Shown piece after piece: positions 23,270 to 34,853 of a stretch of 64,000 nt of DNA. The stretch's first letter is position 1. Each line of letters begins with the position of its first letter. The stretch comes from Morella rubra (taxonomy: Eukaryota > Streptophyta > Magnoliopsida > Fagales > Myricaceae). The DNA is taken from contig CM025850.1 in assembly GCA_003952965.2 (NCBI GenBank), positions 32,418,173-32,482,172 on the forward strand, in the 5' to 3' direction. The notes below the pieces were generated by a model, which saw nothing but the letters and a program-made list of their open reading frames with translations, did not search any database and had not been told where the DNA came from. A program made the translations under genes and the position numbers.

Positions 23270-23655
23270 GATGTACATGGGTTCGGTAAGGGCAGCACTT
23301 TTTGCTGCCCAGGAGGCGTCTTTTCTGAGATGTGATCGGGTTGTTCTCGAGGGAGATTCAAAGTCGGTCATAGATGCTGTGAACGCTGAAGATAATCTTC
23401 CTGAGTGGCAGATCCTTCCTTTCATTGAAGATATTTATCGCCTTAGAATGAGGCACTCCTCTTGGTCCTTTGTTCACATTAAGCGTGAGGCTAATTCTAT
23501 GGCTCACGAGCTTGCGAAATGGGCTGCTGTGGAGAATTTTGAAGGGAATATCCCGCTCTCTGGTCTTCCTAATTTGGTTCTCTCCAGTGATAACCCCTGG
23601 ATTCCTCCATAGGTTATCCTGGAGCTTCTATACTTGCTTAGAGAAAAAAAAAAAA
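23270..23655 (+). mobile_element. 5'-truncated LINE with RNase H tail, in GLR intron 1
   Basis: 386 bp ending in a run of A, flanked by a perfect 15-bp target duplication GTAATCCCGCATTCA (23255-23269 and 23656-23670). The open frame 23271-23612 reads as the end of a plant L1 RNase H domain: VVLEGDSKSVIDAVN with its catalytic-type D, then FVHIKREANSMAHELAKWA. It is a clean target-primed insertion lacking the entire 5' part. The intact duplication and tail suggest it is fairly young. Confidence 0.92.
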
Positions 23656-26600
23656 GTAATCCCGCATTCAATGTTGGAAGATTTCTTGATTGTACCTCTT
23701 TTTCTGAATGCCTGATCGTTTAAATGATAAGTAGGTTGATTGGACATTGCACCTAATTCCTTTCTGTTTTCGAGACACAGCTCTGTACCTAATGAGAAGT
23801 GTACAAGTGCACGCCATCATAGGGCCACAAAGTTCGATGGAGGCCAACTTTGTCATTGATCTCGGGGAGAAAGCTCAGGTGCCCATTATATCGTTCTCAG
23901 CAACAAGCCCTTCTCTTACTTCCCTTCGAGTCCATACTTTTTTCGAGTTGCCCAAAATGACTCATCTCAAGTCAAGGCTATAAGTGCAATTATTAAAGCC
24001 TTTGGATGGAGAGAAGCTGTCCCAATCTATGTAGACAATGAGTTCGGGGAAGGTATAGTACCTTATTTGATTGATGCCTTGCAAGATATTTATGTCCGTG
24101 TCCCTTATCGGAGTGTCATTCCTCCATCAGCCACTGACGACGAAATGGGGCAAGAACTGTACAAGTTGATGACAATGCAAACTAGAGTCTTCATTGTGCA
24201 CATGACGCCCAATCTCAGTTCTCAACTTTTCACCAAGGCAAACGAGATTGGAATGATGGGTGAAGGTTATGTTTGGATCATTACCGATGGGGTAGCCAAT
24301 TTTTTAAATTCTATAGCACCTTCAGTCCTTGAGTCAATGCAAGGGGTGTTAGGTGTAAAGACCTATGTTCCACAATCAAAAGAGCTTGGCAATTTTACAG
24401 TTCTATGGAAAAGGAAATTCCAACAAGAGAATCCAACCATTACTGATGCTGCATTAAATGTTTATGGACTTTGGGCTTATGACTCTGCTTCAGCACTCGC
24501 CAGGGCAGTTGAGAAGATTGGGACTGCAAATTTGGGCTTTGAAAAGGCAAATGCTTCAAGCGCCTTAACGGATCTTGAAACTATTGGGGTCTCCCAAATT
24601 GGTCCTAAACTCGGGAAGCCTTACAGGCTACCAGATTTAGAGGTCTTGGTGGGCAGTTTAGTCTAGTCAAGGGGCAGCTACAATCATCAACTTTTCAGAT
24701 AATTAACGTGAATGGAAACGGAGAAAGAGGAGTTGCATTCTGGACACCAGAAAATGGACTCGGAAGGAAATTGAATTCGGCTAAGTACACAGACATATTC
24801 CACTTCCAAGAACAATCTTGGACGTATTATTTGGCCAGGTGAGCCAGGCTATGTCCCCAAAGGTTGGGAGATTCCAACCAATGGGAAGAAGCTTCAAATA
24901 GGGGTTCCAGTGAAGGATGGTTTTAATGAATTTGTTAAGGTGACACATGATAATAGCACCAACACAACGGTGGTAAGTGGGTACTGCATAGCTATCTTCA
25001 AAGCTGTAATGGACTCATTGCCTTACGCTGTTCCCTACGAGTTCATTCCCTTTGCAAAGCCTGATGGTGAAAGCGCTGGTACCTATAACGATATGGTCTA
25101 TCAAGTTTTTCTCGGGGTCGGTAAAATTCTTCTTCTTATAATATCTCAAACAGTTGGGAGTAAATACGGAAGCATAACCAAGAGAAACATATACAAAAGA
25201 AATCAACAGAAAAATCTCTGAGTCATCAATAGGACAGAAAATTAATTTCCTTTTATGCTATGGGACCAGCATACATTTATAATTTCTTGCTTTATTTGCA
25301 TAACTTCATGATGTTGTGCGTCTAATTTCATTGCTGTCTAAACCAAAGCATGATATAAACGGAAATTAATGCTGGATGTGAATATTTTATTCGACAGAAC
25401 TTCGATGCTGTGGTAGGAGATACAACGATCATAGCAAATAGGTCTAACTATGTGGATTTCACATTGCCATATACGGAATCTGGAGTATCAATGGTAGTGC
25501 CATTAAGAGACAGCAGGCCCAAAAATGCTTGGGTCTTCTTGAAGCCTTTAACTATGATCTCTGGATCGCAAGTGGCTGTTTCTTTGTCTTCATTGGCTTT
25601 GTAGTTTGGGTTCTTGAACATCGGATAAACGAAGATTTCGGGCTGGGGATTGGTCACATCAATTGGGGACAAGCTTGTGGTTTGCCTTCTCAACCTTGGT
25701 CTTTGCACAAAGTAAGTTCCCTTTCCTAATTTATAATTTCATTGCATAAAACCAGAGGCAAGCGATTCAAATACAGACAAGGGCATATAGCTATATATAA
25801 TGGAAAACTACACTGCACATTCCACCATGTACATGACAGAACCCTCTTTCTGCCAATATTGATGCATGTAAGAATTTACTGGGAAACAAACCTGAAAATT
25901 CATATGTCCCGATTATTGATTAGTTGCGATATGGATATTTAAGTTTTGAATGTAATAGTGATAACCGGATCATGTGTAGAAAGGCTATAGTGTGATCTAG
26001 AATCTAATGTTTGGGGTTTTATATTTAGAACTTAAAAGGGTAGGTTTACTTAGGGTAGCCCATAGACCACAGCCTGGTAAGCCGGCCTCACCAGATAGAA
26101 ACATATTTTTATGCTTTGAAGTATATTATTTTAGTGTCATAAATAGATAGGATTTGGTTACAAGCCTACCTTGGGTTAATTAGTCTAGCTAGCTTGTTGA
26201 CTGTTGAGGCCATCAAGCTAATTCTTTTCTATTCTCTGCTTCAGATTCTCATGACTAATAGCGTTAGTAGTGCTGAAACTTTTGAGTATTATTGTTACAG
26301 TGCATTAAGTGGATGACTCTCAGTGAAGTATTCTTCCTCAAGAATTGTTATTCCCAAGTTAGATCTTACGTGTTTTTGAATAGTTGCTATCCCCAAACTA
26401 TGAGGTCTTAAACGCTCTATAGGTTTTGAGAGATGACTGATTTTGAATTACTGATGCTATTATATTTGTTCCTAAACAGTTAAGTGCTTACTTTACAGGG
26501 GAGCCAGTGATAAGCAATTGTGCTAGGACTGTGGTAATCATATGGGTTTTTGTGGTGCTCATACTTACTCAAAGCTACACAGCAAGTTTGACCTCGCTCC

Positions 26601-27601
26601 TAACAGTTCAACAGTTGCAGCCAACTTTTACTGATGTCAATCAGCTTATTAAGGATCGGGCGAATGTTGGGTACCAAGAAGGTTCTTTTGTTTTGGGAAT
26701 CTTACAACAGATGAATTTTAAAAACATCAGCTTAAGCAATACAATAACACGGAAGAATGTGATGAACTGTTGTCAAAAGGAAGCGCAAATGGTGGTATAG
26801 ACGCTGCTTTTGATGAAATCCCTTATATGAAGCTTTTTCTACGAAATATTGCTCCAACTACACCATGGTTCAATCCATATACAAAACTGATGGGTTTGGT
26901 TTCGTAAGATCTCTCCTGTCATCTATGTTTTCGTTATGTGGGCGTATGGTTTCTCAAGATTTCTTTTGTTATATGGCTTGCAGGTGTTCCCAAAAGGTTC
27001 CCCTCTTGTAGCTGATGTTTCAAGCGCCATCTTGAATATCACTGAAGGAGACCAAATGAAACAGATAGAAGATTCCTGGCTAGGAGCACAAACAAATTGT
27101 CCAGACTCCAATAATCCCCAAGTTTCTTCTGGCAGTCTCAGCCTCTCTAGCTTCTCAGGGCTATTCCTCATCGCTGGGGCTGCGTCCGTCGCAGCTCTGA
27201 TCTTCAATTTCTTCATGTTCCTCCGTAGAGAGAGGCAAGAAATCTTCAGATCGTTTGGTAACCAAGTCTCAGTAATAGAAAGAATTCGTCATGTATTAAA
27301 AATTTTTGATAGTATAGACGCTTCACATTCTGTCGGAAGAAAGTTACTCCAAGACAAAAGTGACACTTCAAATATCCAAGGTGCAAGTGAACTCCCACAA
27401 AATCTTGGAAGCCCTCCAACACCTTCGAATTCTTCAACGCAGATGGAATCCCCCTCAAGAAATCCAGGAACCTCTCTACCAGAAGATGCGGATCCCGATG
27501 TAAATGTTCAAACTTCTCAAGTGGCAGCAACTATTGAGCTAACTCCTCAATCAAATCCAGAGGGATCAACAATCACAGAAATACAAGATGACAATAATTA
27601 G

Positions 27602-27790
27602 TATGCATTTTCAGACTTATTTGAAAAGGAAACTATTTTTGTGTATTGGCGAAGTAGTGAAATCAATGCATTTACTTCGGCTTCGGCCCCAGTTCTTAAC
27701 TATGTTGTAAATTATTATTGATGCTTAATTGTACTTCCAACATATTAGTGATTTCTGCTTATATGGAACATCTCTCATGTTTTGAGCTAG
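27602..27790 (+). repeat. GLR 3' flank, copy 2
   Basis: TATGCATTTTCAGACTTATT, TTACTTCGGC...CCCAGTTCTTAAC and TTTCTGCTTATATGGAACATC match 7446-7660 of array unit 2. The match to the array flank stops near 27790. Confidence 0.6.
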
Positions 27791-27947
27791 AGTGTTGGTA
27801 TTTTGATCAACATTTCTTCTCAAAATAACATTAGCATCACAATTTTTGCCAACTAGTGATTAACTGTACAATGACATTCAAACATACCAGGGGACCTCCA
27901 CAACACAACTTATTCGTTTTGGGCAAAATGAACATGATTAAGCCAAC

Positions 27948-28250
27948 AGGGCTATAGCGCTAGCCCAGTTGGTACCACCTACTTTCACTAGCTCCATGGT
28001 TAGGCTGAGTTCAGATCAAGATGAGTTCAAGTCAAGTATAAGTTGAAATTACTTGTGAAAGTAAAGCCTGACCTGGAGCCTAATAGAAGAGATTGAGACT
28101 GGTTGGTGCTGTGGTGACGAGCTTGCCCAGTGAACAGTAGCTATAGTTTAAATCAAACATTCGACGGTAGGAAGGTACTCTTATTGTCACACTCAGAGAG
28201 GGTTGCTAAACTAGTTGCCCCTCCGGTCCCCTTTTGCTTAGAAAAAAAAG
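27948..28250 (+). mobile_element. Candidate tRNA-derived SINE
   Basis: Opens GGGCTATAGCGCTAGCCCAG, containing a good RNA polymerase III A box (TAGCCCAGTTGG). About 45 nt on, GTTCAGATC is one base off a B box. The stretch ends in a run of A at 28241-28249. Target duplication is doubtful. It is not a tRNA: no cloverleaf forms. Confidence 0.4.
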
Positions 28251-29769
28251 CCCAATCGGCCAATGGTCAAAGCTCCATTCCGCTACATTCACTCCTCTAC
28301 GTTTCACTCCAACAAGTTGGTCATTCGTTCTAGCACTTCAGTATTCCTTTCGATGCTTCCTGCAAAGAATACGATCGAGTCACTTATTCCAACAAGTAAG
28401 TGGCTCGCACTTCCTTTTCCTAATCATATCTTTTTTCTTTTTTTTCATACTTTTTTTAGCAACTCGCACTAGATCATTTTGATTATGAGTCGGGGGTTCA
28501 AAAATCAATAAGTTGTCTTTCTTCATATAGGATTGACATGACTCTTACGTTTTCAGGATTTTCTCTTTGTGCTTATTCTTCTTTTCAAATAATTTTTTCT
28601 TTTTTGGATGACAAAATAGCCGAAATTTTGCCCAACTAATCCCTCGAGTTTGTGCAGTACCCACTTCTCATATAAACCGAGTAATTATAGAGTCATAAGT
28701 CTCGAGTCTCAGGAATGGTTTTAAATGATTGATATATAATACCTTGAAGTTTCAAGCCTAAGACCTTAATGAAGAGAGCAAACTCCCAAGTCTCAGGCCT
28801 AGACCCACCAGCTAGCCAACCTTTGGGTTTTCTCAAACATATTCTTTTGCACAGCATTAGTCTTTTTCAGATTGTTTTTTTAATTAGCGTATTATAGTTT
28901 AGTAGAAAATGATAAGCAATAATTTTTTAAGCATTCAAATCAATAGTTAAAATTGAAAGAATTACTTATACTTAATCATGAGTTATATATAGAAAACTGA
29001 CATCGTCATTTTAATTAACTTCTGTATTGGAAACAAACACATTACTTGAACAGAAAAACATTGTAATCAAAGTCCTCACGGCAATTAATTTTTGTCTTTT
29101 TCGTTTCATCAATCTATTAACGAAACACAGTACTGTCCACTGCAGCAATGGAACTTAGAACACCACCCTTTCAAGAAGTGGAGGGATACTTTTTTTTTTT
29201 CTCCAAAATTGATAAGAAGAAATATGGAGCCTCAGAGAGAAGTTGGGGTACTGGGGGTACTTGCGTAGCAATGTTCGTCATAACCCTTCCCCTTCTTATA
29301 GTTTATTCTTTGTCTCTGCCTTCTCCGAATCATTAACAACTAATCCCTTTTCCCCAGTCCTTTTCTGAAATTTTGTTTTGGGTTGACTTGTCTTTGAGGG
29401 AGCCCAAGCAAACCAAACCGTACACGCAGGTGGCCCTTGCGAGTCACACCGGGCTGACGAATAACCAACCTCAGCAAGGCTTCATCTATATAGTTCTGCC
29501 GTTAAGCGGAGAAAGCAATATCGTTCCCACCTAACATTAATCTTGATAAAGTGTAATTTGGAGTGTAGCATATATATATATATATGTATGTTCCATTTTC
29601 ACAGATTAATTAATTAGAATCTTGTCTTTCAAGATCAGCTCGTTTTCTAAAATTTGTACATGTGTGGAACGATGTCGTCATCTTATACCCCAAGAGATCT
29701 TCTCCAAGGGATCTTCTATATTGGATACAATATGTTCTACCTAGCTGCATGTTTTATATCTAAAAATAA
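28251..29769. other. Intergenic, no gene recognised
   Basis: 28250-28480 has balanced composition unlike its neighbours and could be an organellar or transposon piece, but I cannot identify it. A 62-residue frame at 29148-29336 is unsupported. Poly-T and AT-dinucleotide runs occur (29181, 29571). Confidence 0.35.
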
Positions 29770-30304
29770 GGAAAAATTATAGTTTTCTCCCTCAAATTAC
29801 TATCCGATTCTCAAATAGCTCTACAAATTTTAACTCGTTACAACTCACTTCTCAAACTATGCTTCTCATTGCGAGTTTATCCCTCAATCACTAAGCTCCT
29901 ATGTCAAATGGTTTCCGTTCCATATGACAAACACATGACTTCTCCTTATGTGAAAAAATAAATTTATCCTCGTTTAAGCCATTCTCAACCTTATAAGAAG
30001 GTGATTCTCACAATCTATAGACCCAAGAAATAATGTGCAGTTAACTGATTTTTTTTCTTTATTAAAGTAAAAAAGATTACTCATTTAGAATCGATGTGGG
30101 CAAATTTATTTTTTCACATAAGAAGAAGGTATTGTTTCGTTGCACGTGGAACAAAAACAATTTGACATAATGGCTCAAGCAAGTTGAGGATAAAATCGCA
30201 ACTAGAAGTATATTTTGAGAGACGGGTGGGTTGCAATAACTTAAAGTTTGTGGAAGTATTTGAGAATCGAGTGGTAATTTGAAGGAATAAATTATAATTT
30301 ACCC
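29770..30304. mobile_element. MITE family M1, copy C
   Basis: 535 bp, from GGAAAAATTATAGTTTTCTC to ATAAATTATAATTTACCC. The 9-bp target duplication matches at eight bases (TAAAAATAA 29761-29769, TAAAAACAA 30305-30313). It supplies the uninterrupted sequence against which the CACTA insertion in copy B is read. Long terminal inverted repeats plus 9-bp duplication point to a Mutator origin. Confidence 0.85.
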
Positions 30305-30313
30305 TAAAAACAA

Positions 30314-31170
30314 CCACGCAAACAAAGTAAGGGGCAAAAAAAAAAAGATAAAAGCAAAAAAAATATTATCTATATAAATTGTTATTTCCTAAATTTTTTT
30401 TTTTTTTTTTTAGGGTTCAATTGATCATGAACACTAATATACATATACATATTCAGTCCTTTCTAAGAAATATATAGTTCATTGTGTGGACAATTATAAC
30501 GTTGCTCCTATTACTATAGCTAGCGAAAGTGATATATATATAAATAAGCTCATAGATTAAATATAAATAATCACACTTTTGCATTTTTAATGACACGTCA
30601 TTTTGTTGAAGCTAAAGTATATAGTTTAATGACATAAGGCTCTTGAATCGTCAAAAAGATAAAAAGATAACTAAAAAAAAGAGTGGACAAATAGTTTGAG
30701 TATTTTTCTTTTAGTGGTCACTGTAATTTTTAGTGGCATCGATCCTAGTCACTGTCAGCACTCTGAGATATACAATTCAAAGGACGGTGAAGAGTTGAGT
30801 GCGTGTGGCCATAAATTTTATTTTCCGTTTTTCATTTGATTAAGAGATATATATTAAATAAATAATTAGGAATTGTCACCGTTAAAATCAACTTGCTCAA
30901 TTATTTACCCCATTGCTTGCTAATCATAGCTGCTTGAATTAATATATATATATATATATAAATATGGGCCTATATTTTTTTCAATATAACGTACCCTTCT
31001 TTTCTTTTTAATTTTTTGGTTAATTTTGTTGGACTTTATATATGTAGTACTTGTCTAATTAGTTAATTTTCTTCTCTCTCTCTCTCTCTCTCTCTCTCGT
31101 GGATGAATAGTTAATCTAATTCTTGCCTAACAGCGCACACCTCCTAAGACACAGTCATTGCTAATTATTC
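30314..31170. other. AT-rich upstream region of the 31359 gene
   Basis: Contains AT microsatellites (30533, 30942) and a CT microsatellite at about 31074-31099. No gene. Pyrimidine-rich tracts shortly upstream of plant start sites can act as promoter or leader elements; not demonstrable here. Confidence 0.4.
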
Positions 31171-31176
31171 CAAATC

Positions 31177-31188
31177 ATTATAAATATC
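31177..31188 (+). promoter_or_regulatory. Possible TATA box
   Basis: ATTATAAATATC lies about 170 nt before the ATG at 31359 and is followed by a CT-rich leader (31236-31260), a plausible plant core promoter arrangement. Confidence 0.4.
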
Positions 31189-31358
31189 ACACATTTAATC
31201 ATTGATGAAATACCACTAGGACTATACCCCAATTAACCTCTCTGTCTCTCTCCTTTTCCCCACTAGTCCATGTACCTTTTCTTGCAATCTAAGCCTTGTT
31301 CCAATTTATATCCCAATACGCAAACTAGTGGGATCTCATTCATCGAAGAACCGAGAGA

Positions 31359-31790
31359 ATGAGTTCAGTCTGCATATCAAACTGTGTGAACGATGCACGT
31401 GACCCGCGCGTTCCGGTCCGTGCCACCTACGTGAACCTCTACAAGTGGCCCGAGTCCGACGCAGAGTTCGTGAGGTCTTTCAGCTCTAACGGGCGCCGGG
31501 GCGCGCATGGCCACCCCAAGGTGGTGGACAGCATCTCATGCAGGCAGATGTTCTTGCGAAGCTACCAGTTCTCCAGGGAAGAGAGCGTGCCAGAGAAGAC
31601 CCAGAAATGTTTCGGGAGGGTCAAAGAGAAGGTGGCCCCAGCAACTGGAAAGAAGAGGACTCGGGGGATCAAGAGGAAGTGTTTGGTTTGGAGGAAAGTG
31701 AAGGAATTGTCGTGCGCCGCCTTGTTTAGGATCTTCCATAGGTTTTTGGCTTGCGCTGCTACTGTAGACGTTGCGGATGAAAAAGTTTGA
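31359..31790 (+). CDS. Small plant protein of unknown function, 143 residues
   Basis: A single exon with ATG after GAACCGAGAGA. The coding stretch is much more GC-rich than its AT-rich surroundings, with strong codon bias towards G/C in the third position, which supports a real gene. The N-terminus MSSVCISNCVNDARDPRVPV and the motifs YVNLYKWPESDAEFVRS and VVDSISCRQMFLRSYQFSRE resemble, from memory, a conserved but uncharacterised plant family. The C-terminal half is strongly basic (KKRTRGIKRKCLVWRKVKE), then hydrophobic (AALFRIFHRFLACAA), perhaps an amphipathic or membrane-contacting helix. No signal peptide and no known catalytic motif. No neighbouring gene suggests a role. Function unknown. 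Confidence 0.8.
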   Translation: MSSVCISNCVNDARDPRVPVRATYVNLYKWPESDAEFVRSFSSNGRRGAHGHPKVVDSISCRQMFLRSYQFSREESVPEKTQKCFGRVKEKVAPATGKKRTRGIKRKCLVWRKVKELSCAALFRIFHRFLACAATVDVADEKV

Positions 31791-34205
31791 GACGCGCACG
31801 CATTAATTTGGTCTGTTTTTTCGGAAGTATGAAGCCGGGTGTTGTGTTCTTTTGCTTCTTTAATTTTGTGTTAAATTATGTACAAGGGAAAACCATGTTG
31901 AAGGGGAAAATGCAACAGGACATTGTGGCAAAACAGGTTTCTTTGTACGGTACCTCTGCGCGTGTCCTAGGAATTACATCTGTTGTAGTCCTCCTTCATT
32001 TTTCGAGGGGTTCTGAGGAATAATGTTATTATGTATTTAGTACTGATGTCGGAATTTGCACTCTCTGATCTCTTTCTCATATACACGCATGCACATAAAG
32101 CATACACATAGACCCACATTCCACAATTTTCAAGTCACATCAATGCAGAAGAAAAGGTGTTTCTAGCTTTTTCTCTCGTTGTAAGCGCAGGAAGGCACGG
32201 AAAAGGGAAGGTATTCTTATAGAGATACTGTGCAGCTTTTCAAAGGAACAATCTTTCGTTGTGTATTAGAAGGAAGAAGATCAGTTCGCACGCGTTTAAT
32301 TAATTTAATATTATTCTTAGAAAAAAAATTAATTTAGTATTACATATATAGTATTCCACACGCACCATTAAATTAGTCTAGAACATAATTAGATCGCCAG
32401 TCAATACCATCTAGGTTAAGGAATACCGACCTTGACCAATAACGAAGTCTATTCAGTTATTAGAAGAGGCAAACCCAATTACTGAGAACAAAAAAATGAA
32501 ATATAATTACATGCAATCGGTCGGGTAATATATATATGTATTCTGTATAAGCACAAGTACGGTCATTTAATTTTTGGGGAAAAAGTGATTTTTTCTCTTA
32601 TAATTTTTGGACCTAAAAGAAAAAAAAAAAACCAAAGGAAATGGATCAATGGATACTTATAATTAATTAGCTGCCATGCTGCACGCCCGTAAATTGTAAA
32701 GCATTTGTACTAATTGGGTATGATGTGTTCTAGATATGGGGGAGTTTTACCAGCAAATAAAAAAGTTAATTAAAGTCTGTGTAATTACGCTTCCAAGCCT
32801 GTATTGGCTGCCGTGATTAGCGGTTGATTAGGATATATATCAGTTTAGCCGTTAAGGTGTAGTAGTTTTTGCATAAAATCTCTGAACTGCGCGCACATTC
32901 TTAATACGTTACGTATCAGACAGCAATTGCTGCATTCAATGGCTGACAGTACAGGACGATCGGGATCATCCACAGTCCAATTAAGAAACTTTAGATGGCC
33001 ATGATCAAAAGCCTCAATTTAATATTGTTTATCACCAAAACACAACCTAATTTGCCTTGGATTCTCTTAAACAAATCTCTTAACTAATTCATGAAACGCT
33101 GAAACTCTGTACCCGCCCCGTTGTGTGTGCGCGCGCTTCATTTGACGTTGGTTCCAAATTCTGTTCATCTGTATCCAGCATTCCAGCTTTGCTTCATTTG
33201 CCCGGCTTCAATCTTGCAAAGCCTCAGCGTGCATTCAAGCACATGCTTTGTCAACTTCCACGTGGGGATCAGCAAAGAATCGGATAAATTCTGGACGTTT
33301 AGTTGAATCCACCAAGAATCCTTTCAAAAAGGAAAGTCATCTAATTAAAGTTATCATAAATATCTCCTTATTATATGGTGTCCAGCATCGCCCAGCTTCC
33401 TCGACCAGGTATGCATTTTGATGTCAAAATTGTATCTGGTGGTGGTGTCAAGTATCTGGGCGTCATGAAAAAAAGGGGGCGTGAAATAAAACAAGATAAG
33501 GGATAATGATAGCGGCCACCAAACCCACTGGCTTTGCTAAAACTTGGGCTCTACGTTGCTCATCAATATGCTTCCTAAAAACTGAGTTCCTACAGGACTC
33601 CTGAAGGACCTTCGTGTGTGGGAACTTGAGAACTGATATGATGAGCAGCAAATTCAACGACCAACTCGAAGTTCACGCTGAAAGTAACATGCATCATCTG
33701 TTGTCGGGGCCGGCGACCTTTTGACCATAAACAAAAGTGACATGAGAGTTTCTTTCCCTTCAAGTTTTACTTAACTGATCAGTATCCAGGTGGGATTGGG
33801 GGAAAAAGGCAGAGTTTCTTCAGTCGGGGTAGACATCGAAGGACCAAAAGCCGCACTTTTTGTTGCCATCCACATGTGGCAGATATGGTCAATTTAACGA
33901 TTTGGGCAGGTATGTCCGGTTTTAATAAAATGTCACAGTTGTTGAAATGGCCTTGCAGTCATTGTTGTCCTTTTCAAAATGCAGACTTGGTGCTCCAATT
34001 TACCCTGGACTTTTTTTTACCTATATGTATCAAAAGTCTTGTTTAACTTTCACCTTTATGTTTGGTGAAATGAAGTCACAATCTCTGTTTCTAAGGCTCC
34101 AACTCTCAATTGTTCATAACTACAAAAATGGAAAGGTGAGTTTGGGTGAGGCCCTTGAGTTTGAGATCCAATGAATGAATATATAGAGAGAGAGAGAAAA
34201 AAAAA
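31791..34205. other. Intergenic, between the small gene and the copia element
   Basis: 31791-32040 is probably the 3' UTR of the small gene. The rest has only short, unsupported frames (33121-33306, 33463-33657, 33947-34174). A GA-rich microsatellite at about 34184-34205 ends in the run of A where the retroelement inserted. Confidence 0.5.
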
Positions 34206-34853
34206 TGTTGGGTTAATTCTTTCTATGTGAAGGAAAGCCCAATTGGGGGTCTTTTAATAAGGCCAAAGCCCATTAGGGTTTTAACTTATAACCCTAAGGA
34301 GAATTCTTTAAGTCGTACGGATTAAAAGAAGAGAAGAAAAGAAAGAGGCAGTTTTTCTCTTTCACGCCCAGGTTTCATCAAAGGCTAGATCCCTTTCGTT
34401 GTGGTCCGATCGAGCTGAAAATTTGGAGGAGACGTTCACGACACAAGGGGCTATAATCTGAACGGTGAAGATCAGATTTTGAGCTCGGTAACAGTTGTTC
34501 GTACACGTGAACAGTAACCGCGGATTGTTGGTATTTTCTCTACGTTGTTTTTCCGTAGTATTTGCCAAGATTGATATCATCTTGAAGATCTGAGTTGTAG
34601 CCTCTAGTTGTGACTAGAGAAGACTTTGTGTACCCATTATTTGGTTTATAGTGGAGATTTGACTGGACTAGGTCCCGTGGTTTTTTTCTTCCTCACACCG
34701 GGGAAGTTTTCCACGTAAAAATTGCTTGTGTTGTTCTTGCTTGGTGTGATTGGTTATTCTTCAGTACGTATAATTGTTGAGATTACGCTCTATTTGCTTT
34801 CATCTAGAGAGAAGATTTATTCCGCTGTTTGTTTGTCGATATTTCTCTCAACA
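34206..34853 (+). repeat. Left LTR of the copia element
   Basis: 648 bp, TG...CA ended. Near-identical to 38909-39557 with roughly 16 differences, half of them single-base indels, counted by eye. Confidence 0.93.

Larger units (their letters stand above)
21567..27601 (+). pseudogene. Glutamate receptor-like (GLR2.7-like) pseudogene, copy 2, full span
   Basis: All five exons of a clade II plant GLR can be placed: 21567-21835 (signal peptide, start of the amino-terminal domain), 23781-25116 (LIVBP-like domain, start of the ligand-binding domain), 25398-25711 (ligand-binding domain, M1), 26499-26903 (pore, M3) and 26984-27601 (M4 and Ser/Pro-rich tail). Introns have GT-AG ends. Recognisable text includes FVIDLGEKAQVPIISFSAT, FGWREAVPIYVDN, AKPDGESAGTYND, SYTASLTSLLTVQQ and VFPKGSPLV. 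The frame is broken in exon 1 (two shifts near 21659 and 21735), exon 2 (near 23930, 24620 and 24815), exon 3 (near 25553 and 25640) and exon 4 (near 26725 and 26845). The product would have been a plasma-membrane cation channel gated by amino acids. Loss of function is clear; the C-terminal exon alone stays open for 200 residues. Confidence 0.93.

Noticed and set aside
22984-23361. 125-residue minus-strand frame in GLR intron 1
   Set aside because: It runs across the LINE insertion junction and the arm of the inverted-repeat element, so it is a chance fusion.
27959-28035. tRNA gene
   Set aside because: The A box is good, but the B box is imperfect and no acceptor stem or anticodon arm forms; SINE is the better reading.
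28250-28480. Mitochondrial DNA insertion
   Set aside because: Composition is suggestive, but I recognise no mitochondrial gene, so it stays unassigned.
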